DNA from: Thermoflavimicrobium dichotomicum
GTDB taxonomy: Bacteria > Bacillota > Bacilli > Thermoactinomycetales > Thermoactinomycetaceae
Length of the DNA: 64,000 nucleotides
Reading direction: 5' to 3'
Assembly: GCF_900114055.1 (NCBI RefSeq)
Contig: NZ_FORR01000001.1
Location: 62,001-126,000 of the forward strand
The translations under genes were made by a program, and so were the position numbers. Shown piece by piece: positions 27,125 to 35,445 of this stretch (the first letter of the stretch is position 1; every line of letters starts with the position of its first letter). A model generated the notes under the pieces. It was not told where the DNA came from, searched no databases, and saw only the letters and a list, made by a program, of their open reading frames with translations.

Positions 27125-28314
27125 ATCTCGAAGAAAAAATTTCTCCAGTAGTGCGTAACTTGGCTCCTTCTGGTATTCGCCGTTTTTTTGACCTCATCCA
27201 TTCACGGCCTGATGCGATTTCTCTAGGGGTAGGCGAACCAGACTTTACCACTCCATGGCATATTCGTGAAGCTTGTGTCGACGCATTGGAACGTGGCCTG
27301 ACTTCTTACACTTCCAATCAAGGCATGCCTGAATTACTTGAAGCGATTAGCCAGTATTTATATGAACGTTTTTCTCTGTCTTATCATGCGGGATCAGAAA
27401 TTTTAGTCACTTTTGGTGCGAGTGAAGCGATCGATATTGCTTTGCGTACGTTGATCACCCCCGGAGATGAGGTACTTGTTCCTGAACCATGCTATGTTTC
27501 CTACACTTCATGTGTACAACTGGCTGGTGGAACTCCTGTCTCCATTCCCACTTACGCACAGCATGGCTTTAAGTTGCGGGCAGAAGATCTGGAAAAAGCG
27601 ATTACTCCTCGCAGCAAAGTGCTGATTCTCTGCTATCCCAACAATCCAACCGGAGCTGTCATGCGTAAGGAAGATTGGGAACCGATTGCAGAGATCATTA
27701 AAAAACATGAATTATTGGTCATTTCTGATGAAATTTACGCGGAATTGACTTACCGTGGTAAACATTTCTCGTTGGCTTCTTTGCCTGAAATGAAAAATCA
27801 CGTGATCTTGATAAGTGGATTTTCCAAAGCATTTGCCATGACTGGCTGGCGGCTCGGCTACGTCGCAGCTCCACCTGTCTTACTGCAGGCCATGTTAAAA
27901 ATTCATCAATATACGGCTCTATGCGCTCCGATCACCAGTCAAATTGCAGCTCTGGAAGCCTTAAAAAATGGCTTGCCGGAGTGCGAAGCCATGGTTTCGC
28001 AGTATGATCGTCGGAGACGTTTTGTAGTGAAAGCCTTTCAAGAAATTGGACTTACTTGCCATGAGCCTCAAGGTGCTTTTTATGTTTTCCCATCCATTCA
28101 ATCGTTGGGAATCGATGCACATACTTTCGCAGAACAACTCATTCAAGAAGAAGGCGTAGCAGTAGTGCCCGGAGATGTGTTTGGCCCCAGTGGAGTGGGA
28201 CACATCCGCTGTTCTTATGCGACTTCCCTAGATCGCTTGGATGAAGCTCTTCGACGCATTGAACGATTTGTCAAAAGAAAACGGGAACAACTCCCTCTCT
28301 CATCCATCTGTTAA
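27121..28314 (+). CDS. Class I PLP-dependent aminotransferase (YugH-like)
   Basis: 397 residues. PLP-binding Lys in SGFSKAFAMTGWRLGY (about 236), CYPNNPTGAV and SDEIYAELTY are typical of the aspartate/alanine aminotransferase subgroup I gamma. The likely reaction is transfer of an amino group between alanine, aspartate or an aromatic amino acid and 2-oxoglutarate; the exact substrate cannot be read from sequence. Coupled to the Lrp-type gene, followed by a strong terminator. Confidence 0.9.
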   Translation: MNLEEKISPVVRNLAPSGIRRFFDLIHSRPDAISLGVGEPDFTTPWHIREACVDALERGLTSYTSNQGMPELLEAISQYLYERFSLSYHAGSEILVTFGASEAIDIALRTLITPGDEVLVPEPCYVSYTSCVQLAGGTPVSIPTYAQHGFKLRAEDLEKAITPRSKVLILCYPNNPTGAVMRKEDWEPIAEIIKKHELLVISDEIYAELTYRGKHFSLASLPEMKNHVILISGFSKAFAMTGWRLGYVAAPPVLLQAMLKIHQYTALCAPITSQIAALEALKNGLPECEAMVSQYDRRRRFVVKAFQEIGLTCHEPQGAFYVFPSIQSLGIDAHTFAEQLIQEEGVAVVPGDVFGPSGVGHIRCSYATSLDRLDEALRRIERFVKRKREQLPLSSIC

Positions 28315-28321
28315 TAGCCAA

Positions 28322-28355
28322 AGCCAGTTACCCATTCAGGGTAACTGGCTTTTTC
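28322..28355 (+). terminator. Terminator of the Lrp-aminotransferase operon
   Basis: AGCCAGTTACCC-ATTCA-GGGTAACTGGCT followed by TTTTC. Confidence 0.92.
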
Positions 28356-28525
28356 ATGTTCACTCTTGTTGATGCTGCAAAATATTTTTTATAAACCCAA
28401 ACAAAGGATTTTTCATTCTACAACCCAAAAAAGAATTTTTTCTTGCAGGACGTAAACCCTTCCGGGTCCAGACCATGCATCATATTTTATATAAAACAAA
28501 TGATAAAAGCAGGAAGGGAGATAGA

Positions 28526-29260
28526 ATGAGTATTATTAATAAAATCGAAAACACCCGTCACCTGTTAACAAACCAACATATCGCTCCACATATCCCTGAG
28601 ACCAAGAGATTATCTGAACAAAATCTGAGAAATATGCTTAAAAAATTTTCGACTGTATACCTGAAGCCCGATAATTCCTGTCAAGGAAAAGGGATTATGC
28701 GCATAGACCGTCAACCAAATGGTACCTATCTTTTGCGGATCCAATCCCAACCATGGAAATGGATTTACAAACATCCTTTTCCACTATGGAAAAAAGTACT
28801 TCAATTAAAAATGAAACGTCCCTACATTATTCAACAAGGAATCGATAGCTTTACATCAGCCGGAAATGTCTTTGATATTCGCACACATCTGCTCCGAATC
28901 GATGGCGAATGGGTAGTTGGCGGAATCATCGGCCGAATCGCAGCAAAAGATCATATAGTCACGAATGCGTATAGTGGAGGGAAATCAAAAAAAATCATTC
29001 CTTTACTTATGGAAGAGCTGGGCATGGATACTGATGAAGCCCATCATACAATCAATCAATTGATTCAGTTATCCAATGAATCAGTCAATGTCATCAGCCA
29101 AGTCCACCCCAAATGGTATGAATATGGGCTGGATATTGGGATCGATTCCAAACGTCATCTATGGATTTATGAAATCAATATCAAGCCTGGATTGCTCGTT
29201 TTCAAAGATGATCCCGAAACACATCAAAAAATCATGAAATTACGTGAACAAGCTTCCTAA
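28526..29260 (+). CDS. YheC/YheD-like ATP-grasp protein
   Basis: 244 residues; the ATG at 28526 is behind GGAAGGGAG. Motifs: PETKRLSEQNLRNML, VYLKPDNSCQGKGIMRI (ATP-grasp lysine and glycine loop, about 52-68), QQGIDSFTSAGNVFDIRTH, GGIIGRIAAKDHIVTNAYSG, and WIYEINIKPGL, all of the YheC/YheD family found in endospore formers and linked to the spore coat in Bacillus. Shorter than YheC/D (about 360-450 residues), as it lacks their N-terminal extension. The substrate is unknown. Confidence 0.82.
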   Translation: MSIINKIENTRHLLTNQHIAPHIPETKRLSEQNLRNMLKKFSTVYLKPDNSCQGKGIMRIDRQPNGTYLLRIQSQPWKWIYKHPFPLWKKVLQLKMKRPYIIQQGIDSFTSAGNVFDIRTHLLRIDGEWVVGGIIGRIAAKDHIVTNAYSGGKSKKIIPLLMEELGMDTDEAHHTINQLIQLSNESVNVISQVHPKWYEYGLDIGIDSKRHLWIYEINIKPGLLVFKDDPETHQKIMKLREQAS

Positions 29261-29262
29261 AG

Positions 29263-29312
29263 ACAATGGGGACGAAGAATCCTATTACTTCCATCCCCAT
29301 TGTTCATTTTTA
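29263..29312 (+). terminator. Terminator after the YheC/D-like gene
   Basis: ACAATGGGGA (29263-29272) pairs with TCCCCATTGT (29294-29303), followed by TCATTTTTAT. Confidence 0.75.
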
Positions 29313-29546
29313 TCTGTTCGTGTATGATTTCAGTATTTATAGCCAATTTGCCAACTTTTTCCATTGATAAAACAGCTGGAAAGACAGTGTTTTTCATTGC
29401 TTATGCTTTGTTGGACAGCTCTAGGATGCCCACTTTTTTGAACGCCACATTTTTCCATCCGCTGCCGAATGTACGGTTTGTTTCCTTACTTTTCCTGATC
29501 AACTTTTTCCAAGTGAGTGATCTCATGCACCTATTGATTATTCTTT

Positions 29547-30155
29547 CTAGTTTTTAAGATTACGCAGAACAAATTCTTCCGAAGGAGTGGATATGGCCTT
29601 CTTTTTCTTTTGATCCAGATCCGCTGCTTTTATGGTCTTCACTATCAATATGAATTGTTTTTCGTCAGAAATGATCGGCAACTGCCATTCCCATGTCACT
29701 GTTCCGTTTATTACATCTGTCCCTGCCATGTGCAAATTGCCAGATTCGGAGTCAGCATACATTTTTCCGGAGGAATCGACTAATTGAAGATGAAAAGAGG
29801 GAATCACTTCTTTTAGGTTTAAAGCCTGACTGGCTTCCGTTTTTCCCTGATCCGTGAACTGCGCAATGAATCGCAGGAAATTTCCCTGTTCCGTTTTCTT
29901 GATCCCTTTCAGTACCAGAATAACACGATCATCGATAATATATGGCTCATTTACTTTCAAATCTTTTTGAGTCCAGGGTAACTTCATCCCCTGAACGAAG
30001 AAGTAAGTGGCAAAAACAGAAAGCATCACAACCATGATTACCATTCCCACTAACCAAATAGGCTTCAACGGTGGTAAAAATGAAATCCTTTTCTTCTGTT
30101 GATCATCCTGCTCCTTCTGATCTATACCAATTTTTCCATTCTGGATTTGAGACAA
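29547..30155 (-). CDS. Membrane-anchored hypothetical, paralog of the central domain of the neighbouring 426-residue protein
   Basis: 202 residues, TTG start behind GGTGATGG. A charged cytoplasmic N-terminus is followed by a transmembrane helix (about 34-54) and an exported domain. This domain aligns by eye with residues about 115-225 of the protein encoded at 30686-31966: both share LxLKxxxKxEQG, TDxGK, EKIP or EVIP, a serine-rich loop and a GxxTxEW or GxxYEY strand. The two genes flank a frameshifted third relative. I know no function; the beta-rich exported domain with DUF4352-like look might bind ligand or protein. Confidence 0.6.
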   Translation of the reverse strand: MSQIQNGKIGIDQKEQDDQQKKRISFLPPLKPIWLVGMVIMVVMLSVFATYFFVQGMKLPWTQKDLKVNEPYIIDDRVILVLKGIKKTEQGNFLRFIAQFTDQGKTEASQALNLKEVIPSFHLQLVDSSGKMYADSESGNLHMAGTDVINGTVTWEWQLPIISDEKQFILIVKTIKAADLDQKKKKAISTPSEEFVLRNLKN

Positions 30156-30182
30156 TTTCCATCACCGCTTTTCTTTATCCTC

Positions 30183-30642
30183 TTATAATATTTCTATTTC
30201 CATGGAGCATCCCTCTTTGGCCATCACCGTAAAATGGACCAGACGATATTGATCATTCAGTTCCAGATCTACTGCAAAGAGTAACTTAAATGGCAATGAT
30301 TCATCCCAAATAGTAATGATAAAGAATGTTCACTCCGCCATTATAAAAATACAGCTCTTTAAACATTTCCTGTATCTTTTTAAAAGAGACCATCTGATAC
30401 CTTGCAGGAATTTGAGCCTTTATCTCGCCTGATGAATCCGGTTTAACATGAACATATTTAATGCCACAAACTTTTTGGTTTTTATTTACGAATAATTCCA
30501 CATCCCTATCCCAATAACCATACTTGGTCGTTTCTGAATCTATCGATTCCGTTTTTGCAGGATTACCCCAAGCTTGTACAACCTTTTTGATGGGTGTACC
30601 GATTCCAAAAGGAATCCCATACACTTTTCCATCATATGCCAA
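30183..30642 (-). pseudogene. Frameshifted, N-terminally truncated DUF4309-like paralog
   Basis: The first 113 codons (30642-30301) match the C-terminal domain of the adjacent 426-residue protein (YGIPFGIGTPIKKVVQAWG against FGIPFKVGTPIQEVEQAWG; IPARYQMVSF against LPKRYKGLFI). Reading in that frame stops at 30301, but the next frame continues FIITIWDESLPFKLLFAV and on to MAKEGCSMEIEIL, stopping at 30183. A one-base indel near 30310-30335 explains this. The start (TTG) has no good ribosome site, and the membrane-anchor part present in relatives is absent. Most likely a decayed tandem copy; a sequencing error is the alternative for the frameshift. Confidence 0.65.
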
Positions 30643-30685
30643 AAAAAATTTTTAAATCTCTTTACATCTGATTAAACAGAATCGT

Positions 30686-31966
30686 CTATTTCACTTCATT
30701 CATGTTCTGTTCCGTTCGTTCCATCATCTGCTTTAATTGAAGACTCATAAAGGCATTGCATTTCTCCGTTCCTACCGTAAAACCGACAAGGGATTCTTCT
30801 ATATATAAAGGACTAGCCCCTTCACTTATTTCTAGCAGATACGGTAAAGCTTTATATAGATGTAAATTGTGCCCCCGCCAATAATCCTCATAAACGGGTT
30901 GACCAAAATTATTTTTTATATCAGAAATGAAAAGACCTTTATATCGCTTCGGTAATTCCCTTGCCGGAAAATGATCTGGTCCATTTTCATGGGAAAGGTG
31001 AATCGAACAGACTCTTTGTCTGTCATCTGTATGTATTATCACATCCTTTTGATCTAAAAAATAATACGCTTCTTTTCCTGACTGATTAGATGCCCCCCAC
31101 GCTTGTTCCACCTCTTGAATGGGAGTCCCAACTTTAAAAGGAATTCCAAAAACATGTCCCTGTTTGGCCAACGACTGGATTTCCTGTACTAATCTTGTTT
31201 TCTCATTCACCGGTTCTTTGGCCATAATCTTTGCGAGCGATGGCAAATCCAGTTCAATCGCTTCAGGCTCAACAGCCATATATCCCTTTCCGACAAAATT
31301 GAGATCCATAAAGGGGATTTTGGTAATTTCCATATAAAAACTGTTGGCTTTTTCATTGAACCGCTTGGGAATGGCATATTCATAGGTCACTCCCTGCTCA
31401 TCCCGTTTGATAAACTGTGCATGAATGGAAGAAGCAGAAACCCATTCACGATCCTGATCATCCAACAGGCGAAACTCGATGAGAGGCATCACCGGAATTT
31501 TTTCCTGGAGCTTTAATGCCCCCTTTTTTCCTTCATCCGTCAGTTTCATATTGATCGTAAATACAGTGCCTTGTTCACTTTTTCTCACTTCCTTCAACTC
31601 AAGGACAAGAAGGTCTGCTACGGTTACAGGCTGGTTTAAGGCAAGTTTTTTTGCATGAAGCTTAACCACGAAAATAACAACGATCACAGATAGCAAAATG
31701 ACGAAACTGGCTATTCCTATCCACAAATGTTTTTTCCTTTTCGATTGTATTGTTTTTGCCTTTTCATCCAAATTCGATTGAATACGTAACAGTTGTTGGT
31801 TATATATTTGACGTTTCTCCACATCTAATAGGACATTTTGAATTTCTTCAAGTAATTGAATCATCTCATCTGACTGATTCGCCAATTTTTTCGTATCAAT
31901 GGCTTGACGAATTTCCTCTGTTGTAGCTGTTTGGGATATTCCTAATATTTGATAGTAGTTTTTCAT
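30686..31966 (-). CDS. Degenerate J-like domain, transmembrane helix and DUF4309-like exported domain
   Basis: 426 residues, ATG at 31966 behind AAGAGG. N-terminus YYQILGISQTATTEEIRQAI resembles helices I and II of DnaJ domains, yet the HPD motif is missing (TKKLANQSDE follows). A coiled segment and one transmembrane helix (about 85-107) lead to a first exported domain (about 115-225), related to the product of 29547-30155. A second domain (about 262-400) has the FGIPFKVGTPIQEVEQAWG motif of DUF4309/YjgB-like proteins. Topology: J-like part inside, the rest outside. Function unknown; loss of HPD means it should not stimulate DnaK in the usual way. Confidence 0.65.
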   Translation of the reverse strand: MKNYYQILGISQTATTEEIRQAIDTKKLANQSDEMIQLLEEIQNVLLDVEKRQIYNQQLLRIQSNLDEKAKTIQSKRKKHLWIGIASFVILLSVIVVIFVVKLHAKKLALNQPVTVADLLVLELKEVRKSEQGTVFTINMKLTDEGKKGALKLQEKIPVMPLIEFRLLDDQDREWVSASSIHAQFIKRDEQGVTYEYAIPKRFNEKANSFYMEITKIPFMDLNFVGKGYMAVEPEAIELDLPSLAKIMAKEPVNEKTRLVQEIQSLAKQGHVFGIPFKVGTPIQEVEQAWGASNQSGKEAYYFLDQKDVIIHTDDRQRVCSIHLSHENGPDHFPARELPKRYKGLFISDIKNNFGQPVYEDYWRGHNLHLYKALPYLLEISEGASPLYIEESLVGFTVGTEKCNAFMSLQLKQMMERTEQNMNEVK

Positions 31967-31969
31967 CAA

Positions 31970-32349
31970 ACCTCTTCCTTTTAAAATATTAGTCTAGGTA
32001 ATTTTATATTTATCATTATTCTTATTATTTAATGTATTATTTTATCATTAACATATCTTTTATACAATCAAAAATAAAGCAATTTATCTTCATTGAAGTA
32101 TATTTAAAATTTAATTCATTAAAGAATAATTATAGAATACCCTTTATCAAGCCCAAGTTTTTTTAACTCATACCTGAAATTTAGTAGATCGTAGCGAAAC
32201 CACTTCCCTTTTATATTAGAAAAAATAATCAGATCAGACAAATTGCTGCACTTAACATTACTAACGCGAAAGCCTGGCAATACTTGTTGATCACTAGAGA
32301 GTTGTATCTACAAAAAAGCTAACATGATATCGTTGGTTTATTTCTCATT
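31970..32349. other. AT-rich intergenic region
   Basis: About 380 bases between the DUF4309-like gene and the fadE terminator. Very AT-rich near 32000-32150. No ORF, RNA or clear promoter seen. Confidence 0.45.
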
Positions 32350-32386
32350 CGTGAAAAAGAAAGGAGTTGGATCTTCTCCAACTCCT
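32350..32386 (-). terminator. Terminator of the fadNAE operon
   Basis: On the minus strand AGGAGTTGGA-GAAGA-TCCAACTCCT (32362-32386), then TTCTTTTTC. Confidence 0.88.
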
Positions 32387-32403
32387 CAACATTTTCCTTT
32401 CCC

Positions 32404-34179
32404 TTAAACCACATATTTTTCAGCATCAAGAACCCGTTTCGCAATCGCACGTTTGATTGCAACTTCATTTAATGGCTCAATGCGGGTGAATTTTTTCAGC
32501 ATGGAAAGCTGGGTACGCAAGGTATCTCCTTCTTCCATTGCTGCCAAAGCATGACGTGCGAAGGCATCAACACGTTGCATGGATTCATAGATAAAGGCGC
32601 GGCAGAGATCAATTTTAGCTTGTTCTTTGGCTTCTCCATTTTTTGCAATCGCTTTGAGTGTACGCAAGAGAGCACTTTCCATCGCAAAAGTTTCAATCAC
32701 GATATCTGAAATATCCCGAACAACTTCCTGCTCACGCTTAATATCGTCACCATATTTGAGTGCAGCCAACCCAGCAATCATCAGGAAAATCTTTTTCGCA
32801 TTTTCTACATAGCGTTTTTCAGCATCCAGTACAGGTGCATCTTCTTCCGGCATGTATGGCATATACGTTAGAATTTCTTCCTGAAGCTGTTGTGCAGCCT
32901 GGAACAGCGGCAATTCGCCTTTCATCGCTTTTCTCATCAGTGTAACAGGGATGAGCAACCGGTTGATTTCGTTAGTTCCTTCAAAAATGCGGTTGATCCG
33001 GGAGTCACGGTACATATTTTCGATTTCATACTCGGACATAAATCCATAACCACCGTGAATTTGTACCCCTTCATCTACCACATAGTCGAGTACTTCTGAA
33101 CCGAATACTTTTGCCACAGAGCACTCCAGTGCATATTCCCCGATCGCATTGGCCACTACAGAGCCCTCAGCATCCTCTACTCCTTCCAGACCTGCATCAA
33201 ACTGTCCAGCAATGCGGTAGGCCAAGCTTTCAAGTGCATAAGTTTTGATAGCCATATTCGCGATTTTTTCGCGGATCAGACCAAATTTTGCAATGGGGAT
33301 ATTGAACTGTTTCCGTTGATTTGCGTACTGAGCTGAAATTTCAATCGCACGTTTTGCGGACCCCAATGTACCGACAGCCAGTTTATAACGCCCAATATTC
33401 AAGATGTTAAAGGCAATTTTATGCCCTTTACCAATTTCACCCAAGAGGTTTTCCACTGGTACTTTTGCATCTTCCAGAATGAGGGTTCGAGTAGAAGAAC
33501 CTTTAATCCCCATTTTCTTCTCTTCTGGACCTACAGAAACACCTGGGAAGTCACGTTCGACGATGAATGCAGAAAATTTATCTCCATCCACTTTTGCATA
33601 AACCACAAAGACATCCGCAAAGCCAGAGTTCGTGATCCATTGCTTTTCTCCATTCAGGATATAATATTTGCCACAATCACTCAGTTTTGCTGTTGTTTTT
33701 GCACCTAAAGCATCCGAACCTGAAGAAGGCTCTGTTAATGCATAAGCAGCGATTTTACGGCCTGTCGCCAGATCAGGAAGATATTTTTTCTTTTGTTCTT
33801 CATTACCGAAGAATACGATCGGCAATGTACCAATTCCAACATGTGCACCATGTGACAAACCAAAGGAACGTCCCAAGGACATTTTTTCGGTAATCAAGCT
33901 AGAGCTGATTTTATCCAGCCCAAGACCTTCGTACTTCTCTGGAACATCTGCACCGAGAAGACCAAGCTCTCCTGCTTCTTTTAGCAATTTAACTGTATGC
34001 TCAAATTCATGTTGTTCAATTTTTTCAAGTACAGGCCAAACTTGATTTTTTATGAATTCTTCTGTGGTTTTGGCAATCATTTTTTGCTCTTCAGTAAAAT
34101 CTTCTGGAGTAAAAACGCCAGATGGTTCTGTTTCTTCGAGCAAGAAAGCGCCACCTTTTACTTTTTTTACATCTGCCAT
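32404..34179 (-). CDS. fadE: Acyl-CoA dehydrogenase FadE
   Basis: 591 residues from the ATG at 34179 behind GGGAGAGGT; the frame extends 12 codons further without a ribosome site. YALTEPSSGSDA (about 143-154), QWITNSGFADV and the C-terminal IHGGYGFMSEYEIENMYRDSRI define the flavoprotein fold; the extra C-terminal domain of about 190 residues is typical of the B. subtilis FadE (594 residues). It introduces the trans-2 double bond in fatty acyl-CoA. Third gene of fadN-fadA-fadE. Confidence 0.94.
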   Translation of the reverse strand: MADVKKVKGGAFLLEETEPSGVFTPEDFTEEQKMIAKTTEEFIKNQVWPVLEKIEQHEFEHTVKLLKEAGELGLLGADVPEKYEGLGLDKISSSLITEKMSLGRSFGLSHGAHVGIGTLPIVFFGNEEQKKKYLPDLATGRKIAAYALTEPSSGSDALGAKTTAKLSDCGKYYILNGEKQWITNSGFADVFVVYAKVDGDKFSAFIVERDFPGVSVGPEEKKMGIKGSSTRTLILEDAKVPVENLLGEIGKGHKIAFNILNIGRYKLAVGTLGSAKRAIEISAQYANQRKQFNIPIAKFGLIREKIANMAIKTYALESLAYRIAGQFDAGLEGVEDAEGSVVANAIGEYALECSVAKVFGSEVLDYVVDEGVQIHGGYGFMSEYEIENMYRDSRINRIFEGTNEINRLLIPVTLMRKAMKGELPLFQAAQQLQEEILTYMPYMPEEDAPVLDAEKRYVENAKKIFLMIAGLAALKYGDDIKREQEVVRDISDIVIETFAMESALLRTLKAIAKNGEAKEQAKIDLCRAFIYESMQRVDAFARHALAAMEEGDTLRTQLSMLKKFTRIEPLNEVAIKRAIAKRVLDAEKYVV

Positions 34180-34237
34180 TGGTAACCTCTCCCCTTTTTT
34201 CTTGATAAAAATCATGGAATCCTTTCATATACTGACT

Positions 34238-35416
34238 CTAAACACGCTCAATCAATCCAGCAGCTCCCATACCGCCACCAATACACATAGTCACTAAACC
34301 ATATCGCTTTTGCCGACGCTCTAGCTCATTGATAATCGTTACAGTTAAACGTGCACCTGAACAACCCAGTGGATGACCTATCGCAATCGCACCGCCATTG
34401 ACGTTAACAATTTCAGGATTCATATCAAGTTCACGAATAACAGCCAAAGATTGGGAAGCAAATGCTTCATTTAATTCAATCAGATCGATATCCTGTAAGC
34501 GGACACCCGTTCTTTTGAGAAGTTTTGGCACAGCGACAACGGGTCCGATTCCCATTACATCCGGATCAACCCCACCGACTGTAAAGCCACGGAAAACAGC
34601 TAATGGTTTGACACCCAACTCTTCCGCTTTTTCTCTGGACATAATGAGTACAGCCGCAGCTCCATCACTGGTTTGTGATGAGTTCCCAGCCGTAACCGTT
34701 CCATTTACTCGGAAAGCCGGGCGAAGTTTTGCCAACGCTTCTAATGATGTATCTGGACGTACGCCTTCATCCGTTTCGAAAATTTTTTCCGTTTCCTGTA
34801 ATTTACCCTTTTCATCGATGTAGCGATCTACTACCTTAATCGGCACAATTTCATCTTTAAACTTTCCAGCCTGGATCGCTGCATATGCTTTTTGGTGACT
34901 GGCCAAAGCAAAGCGATCCTGATCTTCACGGGAAATGTTATACCGTTTCGCTACTTCCTCCGCTGTATGCCCCATCGACATATAAGCTTCTGGCATATGT
35001 TCAATCAGATAAGGGTTTGGTGAAGGTTTAAATCCAACCATGGGTACCATACTCATGCTTTCAATTCCGCCAGCAATCATGATATCCGCAAAGCCTGTCA
35101 TAATTTTCTCTGCTGCAATCCCGATCGTTTGTAAACCTGACGAACAAAAGCGATTAACCGTCATGCCAGGAACACTGGTCGGTAACCCGGCACGCAAGGC
35201 AACAATCCGTGCCAGATTCATGCCTTGCTCTCCTTCAGGGAAGGAACATCCCATAATCACATCGTCAATCTCTTTGGGATCTACTTGAGGAACACGCCGT
35301 AAGAGATCTTTCACTACAGCTGCACCGAATTCATCCGGACGGGTATTTCTTAGCGTACCTTTGTGAGCTTTTCCGACCGCGGTTCTAGCCCCCGCGACGA
35401 TAACTGCTTCACGCAT
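34238..35416 (-). CDS. fadA: Acetyl-CoA acyltransferase (3-ketoacyl-CoA thiolase) FadA
   Basis: 392 residues. Active-site Cys in [18 protein letters not shown] (about 90), His in [16 protein letters not shown] (about 348) and second Cys in [10 protein letters not shown] (about 378). It cleaves 3-ketoacyl-CoA to acetyl-CoA and a shortened acyl-CoA, and might also cleave the acetoacetyl-CoA formed by the acetone pathway. Middle gene of the operon, 29 bases after fadN. Confidence 0.95.
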   Translation of the reverse strand: MREAVIVAGARTAVGKAHKGTLRNTRPDEFGAAVVKDLLRRVPQVDPKEIDDVIMGCSFPEGEQGMNLARIVALRAGLPTSVPGMTVNRFCSSGLQTIGIAAEKIMTGFADIMIAGGIESMSMVPMVGFKPSPNPYLIEHMPEAYMSMGHTAEEVAKRYNISREDQDRFALASHQKAYAAIQAGKFKDEIVPIKVVDRYIDEKGKLQETEKIFETDEGVRPDTSLEALAKLRPAFRVNGTVTAGNSSQTSDGAAAVLIMSREKAEELGVKPLAVFRGFTVGGVDPDVMGIGPVVAVPKLLKRTGVRLQDIDLIELNEAFASQSLAVIRELDMNPEIVNVNGGAIAIGHPLGCSGARLTVTIINELERRQKRYGLVTMCIGGGMGAAGLIERV

Positions 35417-35445
35417 GGGATCTCTCCTCCTTTATTTCTCTTCCC

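Noticed and set aside
29300-29557. 85-residue hydrophobic ORF on the plus strand
   Set aside because: Starts inside the terminator of the preceding gene, lacks a ribosome site and overlaps the end of the gene on the opposite strand.
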